From Gnetum montanum (lineage: Eukaryota > Streptophyta > Gnetopsida > Gnetales > Gnetaceae): a stretch of DNA of 64,000 nt. The notes beneath the pieces were generated by a model. It had not been told where the DNA came from. It did no database searches and saw only the letters and a list, made by a program, of their open reading frames with translations. Shown here one piece after another: positions 1-11,508 of this stretch. Numbering within the stretch: the stretch's first letter is position 1; each line of letters begins with the position of its first letter. The stretch spans positions 62,001 to 126,000 of the forward strand of contig MNCI01034746.1 of assembly GCA_015680685.1 (NCBI GenBank), given 5' to 3'. A program made the position numbers and the translations under genes.

Positions 1-130
1 TGACAAAATTGTGAAGTGTAGTGGTAGTTTAGTGTCATACCTGGACCATATGGCAATTTTAGGCCATACTAGGCCATCGATAGTAGTTTTAGTTCATACT
101 GGGCCAGTAATATTCATGTCATTTTGTATT
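1..130. repeat. Short-repeat block, left of antisense gene
   Basis: Repeated words of the type GGTAGTTTAGTGTCAT and TTTTAGGCCATACTAGGCC. The same words recur at 5880-6135 on the far side of the gene-like unit, so the unit is bracketed by related repeats. Confidence 0.5.
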
Positions 131-626
131 ATGGATGAGTGTATGGAGTATTGTTAATTTCTATGTTTCATGCAAACAATAAATTTATGGGATTTTATAG
201 TCTTATGAATTTTCATGCACATCATTATATATTTTTATATTTTTTTCGTCATATTGCCATCATTTTGTTTTGATTTTAACCTTTCTCCCCTCCCCCTTTC
301 TTTTTTATTTTTTCTATCTTTAATATTTCGGCCTTATTGCACGAGAATAAAATAAAGAGGAATACCATGTAAGAATGAAACAAAGATGATGTAAGTGATA
401 ACATGAAAATAAAAGTTAACCATGGAACATCGTACATTATATAAAAATAAATAAAAATAAGAACAAAAATAATATAAATAAATAAAGTGAAAGTGAACAT
501 GGGGGTTAAAAAGGGGATTTTGAGGTTAAAGGGGCCTCACGTGTGCTAGCGTGAGTTCGTGGGCATTGAGAGCATGAGCACGCTAGAGAGTGTAGTGTGA
601 GCATTGGCGTGAGTTATAGACCAGCA
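131..626. other. AT-rich spacer with purine tract on the minus strand
   Basis: Low-complexity AT-rich sequence with no coding signal. At 281-300 the minus strand reads as a 20-base pure purine tract with G5 and G4 runs. For a minus-strand retroelement this could be a polypurine tract, but no LTR start is recognisable beside it. From about 540 the sequence turns GC-richer with AGCGTGAG words like those in the F LTR. Confidence 0.4.
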
Positions 627-3600
627 ATGAAGGGCAACGAGAAGAGGCAAGCGAGTCTGGCATTCGTGGAGGAGAGTGAAGAGCTACTTAAGCATCTCCC
701 TCAAGCCAAGATTCCAACATGGGATGGAACTCTATGCAGGTTCATTTCTTCTTGTTTCCTTGTCTAGTATTTTGTGCACATCGTTAGTTAGCATAGTGTG
801 GTCTCTCGTGGCTACCATTTTCTGATGCATTTCTAGCATGATTTTTGGGTTTCTCTGCTGCGTTGGATTGAAGATTAAGATTGTTTGCTGTGTTTTCTTG
901 CTATGTTTTGGGGCATCAGGGTCTATACTGGGGTTTATGACTTGTCGTATTTTTGGTTGTTGTCTTTTGGGCGTGCACGATTTTTGGATAAGGGCTAGTC
1001 AGAGTTTACATTTTGCAAACTAGGGCATGCCCAATGTGAGTTTCACAGGGCATGAGTTTCTAGGGCAAGCCCAGTGTGAGTTTCTAGGGCAAGCCTAGCG
1101 TGAGTTTCTAGGGCAAGCCCAGCGTGAGCACACTGATGTAAACCCAACGTGAGCTGAAGTTCCTAGCTCCAATACAGCCCTTATGCAGGAAGTGTTAAGT
1201 GTTCACCATCATAAGCAAGAACACAACTTCTAGATATGCGTACACCCCAAGTCAAGCCTCTTCCTGCTTGAGTAAGCTTAGGGTTTTTTCAACGTGATTT
1301 TCCATGGTAAGCCCAGCATGAGTGCGTTAAAGCAGGCTTAGCCTTAGGATGGGCTTCTCATAAGCGGCATTTCCCTTTGTTGGGGTTTCTCTTCTTTTTG
1401 TTGTCAATTCTTTCCTTGATTGGCTTGTATACAGGCCATGGTGATTCTAGTTTTTGCGAAGTTTTAAGTATCAAGAAAACCAATTAACCATGGAGAGAAC
1501 TTGAAGTTTAGTGTCTGCTGTGAGGTGAACCAGTGTCTGCTACATGTTCATTTTATGTTGCTTATAATAAACTACTGTGTAAGAGATTTCGATGTACCCT
1601 AGCGAGCATTAAATACACCAAATAAATATTGGTGTCTTTGTCTCATGGGATGGAACTATATATTACATATTATTTATGTGTTTGGTTTATGTAGTTGCAT
1701 ATTATTTTGAGCACTTGGACATTTTTACTTACCTAAGGTTTTGGCTATATGCAGGGGGCTTAAACCCTTCCTCGTTATGGTTGAGCTTGTTGGTGTACTT
1801 TCTTGGTTTGGCCCCTTTGGACCGAACATACCTCCTTATGACATTCATATTGGGCCTTATGTGATATGGTTCCATCCTGATGTTGGTGCATTTTTGTCAT
1901 TCATTTTACAAAGTTTCAGCATAGTTATATGGTCTTATTTAAGTGAGCAGGTGGCCCATGATATCATTGAAACAATGTTGCCTAGATCTACACAAGACAT
2001 GCTTGCCTTCATTGGTGACACAGATGAGGGAATTTTTACAATTGAGGGAGGCACTCTCGAGGGTCCTAGGTCTAGTCATCCCTTGACTCGTGTATGGGAA
2101 CTACCTACTTGTAGCCATCATAAAAGCAGCAACACACTTTTTCTAGCTTTTCATGTTCACACGTTGTTCCAAAACCCACCTGGGACAGTGTATAGAGTGG
2201 ACAGGTATGCTCTTTTGTGCTTTGCTTTAATTTTTTGATTCTTTTTAAAATTATATCATTGTCTATGCATAAATATTCTTCTCTTATGTAGGCCTCATTT
2301 TGATGAGCATGGGATGTGTGATGATGACAATGGGCTTTCCTTAACGTGCACAACATTGGAGACATTCATGGCGGGCCCCCCTCTTTGTGCTACAGTACTA
2401 GAGTAGACAAGACCTGCTTTTGTTGACTACCCTAGGCAATTCTTAAGGGCTTTTGAACATTGTCAAGTTCATGGTTGGTTGCATGAGGATTGGTCCCCCA
2501 ATGGGCCAATTCTTCCTTAGAAGGTTGATCCTGCACCTAATCTACCTACCCCATTTACTGACGGTAAATGATCACATTCTAGATTCCATTTTCTCTTTGT
2601 TGCATCATTGTCTACTATGTTTTTAAACTTTCACTCTATGTTTTTCCTACAATGGCCATCTCCTTTGATGAAGTTACTATCATATCAGGGTGTACTAAGG
2701 CCACTCTTGTTATGAAGTATGGAGAGATATAACAGTCACAATGATGGTTGCAGACGAAGGCCTCTGAGGTAATCATCAGCCATCTTATCCATGTATGTTT
2801 GATGGACTTTATCACTTCTTTGACTCCTAATGTTCCAGCAACTAAAATGGTTACCATTGTTGATTCTTTTAGTGATGATGCTTCTCACTTTACCACGCAG
2901 GTTCAAGGAGCCAAGGTGTCTTTCCACTTGACTACTGAGTTCCTTTTTGATCTTTTTGGCATGCCTATGGATGGTGCCAGGGTGGTAGTAGAGAAAGCGA
3001 CTAAAGAAAGCCAAGTCATAAAGGAGGTTGAAGATTAGTTAGGTGTGTCTTGGGGTCCCAAAGGTTTTTCCATGCAAGGTGATACCCGATCAATGGAGGT
3101 GAACTTCTTGTACCCCCTCTTTCAGGCATGGGCATTCCCTAAATCTCTTTCTCAAGGAAGAATCATTCATAGCTATCTCACACATATCATACATGTAGTC
3201 CTAGAGATGGGCATGTGTGATAATTGGGCATAATTTCTTAGGTTTGGCCTTTGGGGAGAGATTGTTAGATTATGCTCAAACATTAATGCTAAGTCCCATT
3301 TTACATTCACCTTCTTCATAGGTTATCTACGTAGGTTTGCCAAGTTTTTAGTATTTTATGGAGATAACCATTATGTATTGACGAATCATTCATAGCTATC
3401 TCTCCCTTGGGTTCGCCACTTATTTAACACTACTAGATCTTAGGACCCACTCGAAGGCATTGAAGAGTCAGTGTCCATTACTATTGGGGATGTAGCTAGT
3501 CATTCTCATCATTCCCATGATAGCTTAGGATTGGAGCCACCTAGACTGCACACATCTCTTAGAGGAGCTGAACATCTGATTCGTGAGACTGTCGGGAGAT

Positions 3601-5464
3601 CTAAGATGAAGGTGAAGAGATTTGAACGCCCAAGGGAGCCTGCTCCAAAGGTGAGACCACCAAGAGCGAAGAGGATCCGCTTTGTATTGCCAGAGGAGGG
3701 TAGGTATTTTATTTTATTATTATATTTTTTTATTGAATTTTAATTTATATGTTTATTAAATGTATGTATATACTATGTCATACTAACACTAGAATATTGG
3801 TGTTATCAGAGGAATGGCCTGAGAGGGAAAGAGAAGCCTTAGCCCCGATGATTGAACCTGAAGTGGTCTTCATAGGGCCAGAGGAAGAAGAAAAATAGAG
3901 GGAAGAAATGATCAAGGAACTCCCTATCTTGCAAGAGGAAGATGTAGCAAGCATCATGGGGATGAAGCTTGCTAAGGCTTTGGATGCACTTAAGCATTCA
4001 AGTAATGAGAGGGGCGTTTTCGATGGTTTCTTCGATAGGTCCTTGCACCTTGGTGATCCACCCAAGCTTACTAGCAAAGGGCTTTTTGGTATGTTCCTTT
4101 AGCTTGATCCACAATTTGTACCTTTTAACCTTTATGTGTTGCTTTTGATTATCTTGATTATCCCTAGCACTAGAGGTGGATGCTAAGGTCTTTGAGGCAT
4201 ATACATCCTGGGTAGAGGCATCAAGGTCACAGGCCCCGATTGAGGTGACTTCCCATGTTTGTCCAACATCTACTGACTAGTTAAGGCCATGGCTTGAACT
4301 GTCCAATAAAATGGACTTTTTCACGGGCATTGTTAGCGATGTAGTCACTCACCTACAACAAGCTCATCCAGAACTAGGTATGTGTATGTACGTATCATGC
4401 TAAGTGTCTGGGTTTATTGTGCTTCTTTGCATTCATTGTTAATTACAGCTGATTCATGTGTGCTGTACTTATACTTGTAGGCACCAAGCTTCAATGGGAT
4501 CCTTCTGGGGCTGCTCATATCAATGCTGTCCCTGAATTACCAAGAAATATTGAAAAAGTCCCTAGAAAGATTTACGATGTAGTTTCTAGTTGCGTTGTAC
4601 AAAATGCTAAGTCCCTCTAGACTTGTAGGCATTCAATTGAGTACCTATGGAATGAGGTGCACTCATTGAAGGAAAAATTGGCAAAGGAGAGAGAAGAGAA
4701 GAGGGATCTTCAATCTTGTTATGATTTTGCTGCTACTAGGCTATCTGGTGATAGTAATTGGCACACATCTGAGATCACCTATGCGCGTTACTGGATAATT
4801 TTGAATAGCAAAGTTTAGGTGACATGGGATTTAGCTGAACAAAGGGCATAAATAGATTTACTCAACAAGAAATGCCATGATTGGAAATATTTTGCTGCTA
4901 AGGTACGTAAGTGGGGTCAAGATCAAAAGGATCACAAGCACCAGTACAAGAAGTGGTTAAAAGAGGAATCAATTGAACATCGTTGGAAGGAAATTTTCAT
5001 TGATGGACTAGGCTTACGTCTTGCTTACAATAGGTTTTCTAAGTGCATTGAAGTGGAGGAATCTCCTAAGAGAACCATTACCACCACTTTTGGGGAGGCT
5101 TCAACAGGTGTGTTCTCTCTTGAGCATCCTACCTAGACCTCAGTGGACAAGGGTAAAACCTTGGTCAGTATTGACCTTGGTCTAAAGGAGGATTGGGGAA
5201 ATGTACCTGAGGAGGAGATTTTGCAACGCTTGGAGGCTAGTCTAATGCCCTCTTCTCCTATGAGTGTTTTATTATGGTGCTTACTTTTGTATGGTTTTAT
5301 TATTTTTAGTGTTAGTGTTACTATTCTTCTAGGTTTTGTATTTATGAGTTATTTTGTTATGCCTGCCTATTTGTTTGTTTTTTGTTCCGTTGTAAGGACA
5401 TAGTAATGATAAGGCTAGCCCCAGTGGATCAGAAGTGGATGATGTGGAGGATTTTGGGGGCTAG
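627..5464 (+). pseudogene. Antisense multi-exon gene-like unit inside element F
   Basis: I do not recognise the protein. Exon 1 (627-739) starts with ATG and joins in frame to 1755-2204 through GT-AG sites at 740 and 1754. Further well-supported introns are 2205-2291, 3700-3809, 4089-4167 and 4378-4480, each keeping the frame across the join (for example PEE|EEW, LF|ALEV, PEL|GTK). The middle part (about 2750-3400) resembles the compact helical domain of plant retroelement extra ORFs. 4600-5100 is charged and predicted coiled coil. The last exon ends in an acidic tail (SEVDDVEDFGG) and TAG at 5462-5464. About ten in-frame stops, mostly TAG or TAA, mark it as decayed. Splice sites are from reading, not prediction software. 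It could instead be a captured host gene. Exon borders between 2560 and 2700 are unclear. Confidence 0.6.
1021..1150. repeat. 24-bp tandem repeat (TAGGGCAAGCCCAGYGTGAG type)
   Basis: Four units start at about 1021, 1061, 1085 and 1109. The last three have an exact 24-base period. It lies within the first intron of the antisense unit and shares the words GGGCAAGCC and AGCGTGAG with the F LTR (12150-12238). Confidence 0.8.
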
Positions 5465-5879
5465 CCCCCTCCTAGTACTAATGTGTGAGATAACTGTTAG
5501 TCTAGCTTTAGCTATCAAATGATTTGGATTTTTTATGTCTAATGGAAATGTATGAGGATAGATGTAATGATATGGATTTAATCGTGGCATAAAGTGTTAG
5601 CATTCTATTGCCATGTTGACATTCAACATTATATATATATATTTTTCCTTTTTTGTTATTTTTCTTATTTTCTCAGGTATATTGTGAACATATGCATGTA
5701 GCTGAATGTAAAATGAGATTCCGAAATGTAGAACAAAACGTAACGCAAATATTTGTAAAAAGAAAAGTAAGAAGAATGCATGAATTGAAATTGCAACTTG
5801 TGACATGTAAATGAAAATTTGACATAACGTAACGAGAGTTTGTAAACTTGCAACATACTGACCTCTATTTTAAGGCCAT
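5465..5879. other. AT-rich spacer, nothing recognised
   Basis: Between the stop of the antisense unit and the short-repeat block. AT-rich with a short TATATATATATA run near 5632. No coding or RNA signal seen. Confidence 0.4.
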
Positions 5880-6135
5880 TTCAGGTCATGCACATTAGTT
5901 TAGAGTCATGGTGGACTGTTGCATCTATGTTGAACAAAGAAAGAGGGATTACTAGTTTTAGGCCATAGTGGGCCAAAAGCGATAACAGTTTTAGGAAACT
6001 TAAAAAGAACCGGCCGTTTCTAACCATGGCTAGTTTAATGTCATTGTGGACATTTGCTGGTAGTTTAACATCATATCGTACGGTTGGTAGTTTAACATCA
6101 TTACGGATGCTTGATAGTTTGCCCTAGTTATTAAG
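5880..6135. repeat. Short-repeat block, right of antisense gene
   Basis: Contains TAGTTTTAGGCCATAGTGGGCC and at least three units of the type GGTAGTTTAACATCATNNCGG spaced about 30 bases apart. Related to the block at 1-130. Tandem repeats between pol and the 3' LTR are common in Tat-lineage elements. Confidence 0.6.
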
Positions 6136-6169
6136 TTGTTTTTTTATTCTTCATAGTTTGACGTGAGGG

Positions 6170-6800
6170 GTGGGGCATGTAGGTACGATCTTATACTCCC
6201 CTTCCCCTTCATTGGAGATGTTAAAAGATAGCTTCGACCAAGAGACGTCAACGGGAATGGCTCGTATTTCTGTGATGTCTAGTGCTTCCTCAGTTCTAGC
6301 AGGATCATGGGTTAACGGTTAGTTTGTGTCTTGAAGTGCACTCATGGTTTCTTTTTTAGGCTTAGAGGACTCAACCTCTTACCCTTGATCCATTCCCAAG
6401 TGCGAGGAAGTGAATGATGTTATCGTCTCCCCGTGTATGATGATTTCACCACCCTCATAAGGTAGGTGGATTTCTTGATGGATTGGTAAGGATACGACTC
6501 TAAGTTGAGCTAACCAAGGTCATCCTAGAATCAGATTGAACCCCAACATTTCATCAACCACTGCAAATTCAGCCGATGTGGGGAACTAGTCCCCTGCTAC
6601 AAAATCCAAGGTAACCATGCCTTTTACCATGACACAAGAACCACTGAAGGATTTTAAAAAGGTAGTTATTTTGGGCCATATTTGCTCTGTAAGACCCAAT
6701 TTTTTGATGATAGGAAAAGGTATTATGTTTGTTGCTGCACTGTCATCAACATGCACCCTACGTATCTTGAAGTGGTTGACTTGTATTGGTATGAACATAG
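6170..6800 (-). pseudogene. Retropepsin-like aspartic protease remnant of element F
   Basis: The protein would cleave the gag precursor. Minus-strand reading shows the family pattern in order: a basic strand region, the active-site motif as DDSAATNIIPF (aspartate at about 6742-6744), a hydrophobic strand with TLDFVAGD, and the ILG-PWL flap/C-terminal motif with a TAG stop where an arginine is usual. The usual active-site glycine (D-S/T-G-A/S) is alanine here, which should abolish or weaken catalysis. Several stops interrupt the frame after 6586. It follows gag in the normal order. Downstream polymerase domains are missing. The family call is firm; loss of activity is inference. Confidence 0.8.
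6196..6210 (-). other. Polypurine-tract-like sequence of element F
   Basis: The minus strand reads GAAGGGGAAGGGGAG directly after the protease remnant. It could be an internal polypurine tract, or mark where the polymerase genes were lost. Confidence 0.35.
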
Positions 6801-7445
6801 GGGCTGTAGTGACCTCTCCAATTTTCTTATCTCACTTAATATCATTAGCACGAAATTCTAGGGATGTGGGCCTCAACTATTGATGTTGTGGGGACAGTAC
6901 TGCATAAATGGATGGCTCATCTGTGGGAAGGTCCTCACTAATAGGAATCAAAGTCAACATACGCACGAGAGCTTCCCGATGTACCAGTGAGGTCACTACT
7001 AGATCGTATAGGCTTAAGGAGGTGTTCTTTTGTTTCAAAGCTTGTGTGACTTGGTTCAATGCACTCGCTAGATCCTTACCACTTGGGACGCTCTTGTCTG
7101 TGGAGACTTGGTCCATTTGACCCAGCATTCATATCTCTCATGGAGGGATTCTTGTGTTAGTAACTGCAGATGTTGAGTTTGGGACATTGAGAGTGTCAGT
7201 ATCCTTGTCTCAATGACTTGTGATAGGCTCATTGGTCGATGGAACCATAGGAACAACATTTCGTGCTATGGGCTTCGGTGGTCCTAATTCGTGCTCATGA
7301 TGTTCTTTTTCTAGGCGCTCTCTTATCAACCTGTCAGCAAGGCGCTCTTGCAAGGATCATGGGAAAACTGTAGGGGGTTGCATGTCAGGGTGTTTTGGCA
7401 CCTAGATCACAAAGGGAGTGGGTCGGGTCTTTGATGGCGTGGTTG
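6801..7445 (-). pseudogene. Gag-protease linker remnant of element F
   Basis: Frame-broken low-complexity stretch joining the nucleocapsid motif to the protease on the minus strand. No separate domain seen. Confidence 0.5.
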
Positions 7446-9914
7446 CTACTCTGACAAAAGGAGGTATGTGAACAATGACTGGTTTTGTGGTGTAGGGAAT
7501 GTGCGTATGACAAAAGGGGTTTGGGGAGGTGTTGAGGTAGATGTAGTTTCAGAAGGCCTATGGATTACAAAATGTTTTCGAGGGATGACTTGCCCATTAT
7601 CCACATGGATAGTGTTAATCACATATGGTAAGTCCTTAGTATTGAGAGGATCCTTGTAGACCCCCATGGGTTGGTTTTGGGGCTTTACTAGGTTTTCCTA
7701 GTCAAATATTATTTCACCCCTATCAATCATGCATTGTATATCTTGTTTTAAGGTGAAGAAATAGTCAATTCTATGTCCACAACGTTGGTGATATTCACAA
7801 AACCTGTCCAACCTAAAGCCTCTTGGAACGGGGGGCTCATCGACTATTGCTAAAGTTTGGTTTTTAGCCAACTCACATAATTGATGGTGTTTTTGGGATA
7901 CTGCGGTGGACATTTTTTTGTGTTTGATTAACTTGACCCTTAGAAGTTGATCTAATAATTTTGAAGGATTCATAGGCAAGGATTTGTATTGGGTAGGATC
8001 CTCTCGTTCAAATGTATGATTGTGACACATGTTTGTGGTTTTAGTTGAGGAAGATTCGGGCATAGGCGCAGATCTGGTTCTTTCATGGCTACTTGGAGTA
8101 GTGGGTTGTTTTCCTTTCTATCCTAAATTGTTTGGTTGGACTGTCTCCACCACCATTGCTACCGTCATTTTGGATTTATCCTTATCCTTCCTCATATGTT
8201 GGCTCCTAAAGGCTAAGTAAGCTAGGTCATCACTTGTTTGCGCCGCCTCTTCTATGTTCTTAATTTGTGCAAATACTTGACTCAAAGTACAAGCACTCAA
8301 ATAATAAAGTTTTAATTTAATGAAGTCATTCACAGCAGCCTTAAGGATGCTAAGCAAGTATGTTTCAGGGATGGGCTCGTGAAGTTCATTCAGGGCTACA
8401 CTCCACCTTTGGATAAATTTTTGTACTAGCTCTAATGACGTCTATTTAATCTAAATCAGACCATATAGTGTGGCTTTAGGCTTTAAATTATATTTAAAAT
8501 GGGTAACGAACTGATGTAACAAATCCTCTAGAGAGGATATGGAGTTACAGGGTAAAGCTTGGTACCAGTCTAAGGCTTTTCCTGTCAAGGACATAGCAAA
8601 TACACGTAGAATTACATGAGGCCAGGCTTGAAGCAATAGACATTCTAGTCAAAATGTTACCAGATGGGCATTTGGATCTCCCTCTCCATTGTATTTGGTT
8701 AGTTGAGGTAATGAGATTCCCGATGGTAAGGTTAATAGTGAAACTGAAGGGTTGATTGGATCATCTTAGTAGAAGTCCAACACCTTGAATTCCTTAGTGT
8801 TTGTAGCTTTAAGGTGCATTACCTCCTCAATTAATGACGCATCATTTTCTTTATGTCTGCCCACTCTTGGGCAGTAGGCGAATTAGCTGGTTGAGTAAAT
8901 TGCTATTGGTAGTAGTTTGATTGTTGCATTGTATGTGGAAAGGGAGACTATTGGATTGTCGGTTGTTGTGGTGGAGCAACATTCAAAGATGGGATTGCAA
9001 GGTGTGGTATGTTGTAGTGAGTAGGTTGGTGTTGCTGAACAGCTGATGAAATCCACCGCCCAACCATAGGTTGTGAGGTGACACCCTAAACGTGTTGAGC
9101 TAAAGTAATCAAAGGTGCTCCATGGGTTTGTACTTGTGGTATGTAGTGGGTGGACGTGGAAGCTGGTATAACTGATGGCATTCCAATTACTTGAGGTTGA
9201 AAGATTGATCCTACATTAGTTTGAGGTGGGGGTTGTTGGGACTATACTTGCAAAGGAGAGGGTAACATGGTGACTAGAGGTACGATGGAGATAGATGTAT
9301 CAAATTGAATGTTGGGCATGGAGAAGGTAGGAATGGAAGTGGGTACTTCCTGTAGAGAAACCGGTGCTCAAGTGTTTTTGGAAAAAAGGAGGAAGTATGG
9401 TTTCTTCTAGGAAAGGTTGGAATGATGGGTTTTTATGGGCATGAGGACTGACGGTATGGTATGAATCCCCATGCTCAAATTGTGCTGTAAAGTTGTCTTC
9501 CTCATCTCCACTCTGAGGCTCTATCAGAGGTGGCTGTAAGGTTTGATTCCATACCATGAGAAGCTAATATATGAGTCAATGATGGGGCTTAGAAAGGGGG
9601 ATCATGTCAAATACTGAGGGAGTGAACTCACAACCTCCCTTGTAAATGAGCTCATAGTTTTTCTTTTCTTCTCTTTCTATGCGATCGATAAGTAAGTTGG
9701 CTTGAATCTTCAAAGAAATGAAGTTGTATTGTTCTGGTATGAGGATTTTGTAAGTAGGGTCCTTGCCCTGTAGCCTAAGTGACTGGCAAGTTGAACCCTA
9801 CGTGCTTATCTCTTTAATGATAGTTATGGATTTTGTCATAGTCACAAGGTTTGAGGTCTCGGCCCCAAAGTCAGAGATCTGCAGTGTCGCTTTGTTGATC
9901 TGAGAAGATTCCAT
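7446..9914 (-). pseudogene. Gag remnant of element F
   Basis: Gag builds the retroelement particle and binds RNA. The reading starts at an ATG at 9914 (minus) and runs with several stops. The capsid core is clear around 8640-8450 (ALDWYQALPCNSISSLEDLL, then FVTHF), the classic retrotransposon gag helix motif. The next helical block (8360-8120) reads as NDFIKLKLYYLSACTLSQVF. A nucleocapsid-type motif follows at about 7760-7830 with CEYHQRCGH and LKQDIQ; the second cysteine of the usual C-YH-GH-C-LK pattern appears replaced by phenylalanine. A proline- and glutamine-rich linker leads toward the protease. Frame breaks are too many for function. Confidence 0.8.
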
Positions 9915-9919
9915 AGTGC

Positions 9920-10185
9920 CGTGAGTAAACTAGGCTTGACAAGCTAGGCATGAGTGTACTAGCTTAACAAGCTGGGTGTGAGTGAACTGGGTTTGACAAG
10001 CTGGGTGTGAGTGAACTAGGCTTGACAAGCTGGGAGTGAGTAAACTGGGCTTGACAAGCTAGGCATGAGTGAGCTGTCTTGACAAGCCGGGTGTGAGTAA
10101 ACTAGGCTTGACAACCCAGGCATGAGTGAGCTGGCTTGACAAGCCAAGCATGAGTAAACTAGGCTTGACAAGCCAGGCGTGTACC
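9920..10185. repeat. 31-bp tandem repeat array in the leader of element F
   Basis: About nine units built on GTGAGTAAACTAGGCTTGAC and AAGCTAGGCAT, diverged from one another. It sits just upstream (minus sense) of the gag ATG at 9914. The TTGACAAGC core recurs at 10400-10450, 11279-11290 and 12150-12238. Confidence 0.85.
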
Positions 10186-10518
10186 AGGCAAGATGCAAGT
10201 TGTAAGTACTGAGAGAAGCTCACTATGATCAATCGATGGTGGTGATGGGAACGTTACTTGGCAGGCTGTTTATCAAGCAGCTTATTTAAGAAACGTGTGT
10301 ATGTTGTTTGGGTTTTGATGATGCAGTTGTAGAGTTTGAAGTGCTGGTCATAACGTAAGAGTTTTGCAAGGTTGTACGCCCAATTAATTTAGCATGACCA
10401 GACTAGGGTGGGCTTGAGCAAGCTGGGCTTAAGCAAGCTCAGCTTGATTTTAGCACCTGGTCTGCATAGCGTTTAAAATGTAGCGTGATCAACATTTTGA
10501 TAGGACGATAAACAAGAT
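10186..10518 (-). other. Untranslated leader of element F
   Basis: No coding signal. Contains further CTGGGCTTGAGCAAGCT words at 10400-10450, tying it to the flanking repeat array. Confidence 0.5.
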
Positions 10519-10538
10519 GGTCCTCCTTCTAGCACCAA
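10519..10538 (-). other. Primer-binding-site-like sequence of element F
   Basis: The minus strand reads TTGGTGCTAGAAGGAGGACC six bases inside the presumed LTR end (TGTGC at 10544 on the plus strand). Plant gypsy elements carry TTGGCGCYxGAAGGAGGG-like words in this position. I cannot name the tRNA with confidence. Confidence 0.5.
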
Positions 10539-11048
10539 TTTACTGTGCTAACCAAAATCATCGGTGTGAGGCTGGAAGGGAAAAACAAACATTGAAAGAT
10601 TGCCAGAGAGACATAGCCAACCTTGCCTTTGTGTGAGGGAAAGCTGGAAAAAAAGAAATGAAGGTAGAGTGCCTTGGATGGTCTACATGCAAATCAACCA
10701 AGGACTTCCCTGAGTGTAAGCTATAGCTTTCGTTGGGATTATCGTAACTGGTGATGTACGAAATGTAAACAAAGCATATATAGAAGTGTAAAATGGATCA
10801 AAAATAGAGAAAATAATGTAATGGAAGATAATAATGAACTGTATCGTATTGCTTAACAAAGATGTGCATCAGTCAAAGTGTAGTTACATGTATGGATGGA
10901 AAGTCAAGCGCTAAGCCTCAAAGTAACGTGTTTACAGGTGCTTGGATGCTAGGAGTCATGTGCGCCTAAGCGTCCAAAGTTGCTAGTTAATGCTCCCAAA
11001 GCCGCCCACCTCCAAAATTGCCAACCTCGTTTATGTGAATGGATGGGG

Positions 11049-11056
11049 TATTTATA
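11049..11056 (-). promoter_or_regulatory. TATA box of the F LTR
   Basis: The minus strand reads CTTATAAATACCCCATCC, a consensus plant TATA box placed about 500 bases upstream of the primer-binding site. Confidence 0.6.
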
Positions 11057-11508
11057 AGATTTGGCTATGCTTAGGTGCAGAATTCATGGATGAGATCAAC
11101 GACTGAGAGATGAGAGGGAAATGGATCGTGTGACAAGTGTTTGATGGACAGCTATGTGTGAATTGGAAGTGTGTAGGCAGGCTACGTTCTTGACCAGATG
11201 CATTGTATATTATAGCATGTATTGGCTTATGCAAGCTAGCTTATGCCCATAGAAGCAGATAAGATTTTGAGCATAAGAGCTTGACAAGCTCACAAATGAT
11301 GAAAATTTACAATAAAAATGATAGTGTACAACAAGAAAAATTGACTCAGTTCGCTTGGAACTTCTCGATCCATGGATTGACTACTGTAGGGTGCTAATGT
11401 GAGTGGTTTTATGGCTGTTTGAGGCATTTTTATTTCACAAAAGCTTCTAGCATGAGTTTATTTTATCTTGGTGTGTCCTTAGTGTGTGTTTGGCATGCTT
11501 TTGACTGG

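Noticed and set aside
838-1023. Hydrophobic open frame that looks like a small membrane protein
   Set aside because: Lies inside the first intron (740-1754) of the antisense unit; T-rich introns read as hydrophobic residues.
5143-5403. Open frame with apparent transmembrane segments
   Set aside because: The hydrophobic half (from about 5270) is T-rich intron read-through before the last exon at about 5403.
9920-10185. Regular repeats resembling a CRISPR array
   Set aside because: Units are contiguous and diverged with no unique spacers; this is a tandem repeat in a plant retroelement leader.
10016-10198. Repeat-containing 60-residue open frame (LSSLVYS repeats)
   Set aside because: It is only the translation of the tandem repeat, and the 31-bp unit does not keep the reading frame.
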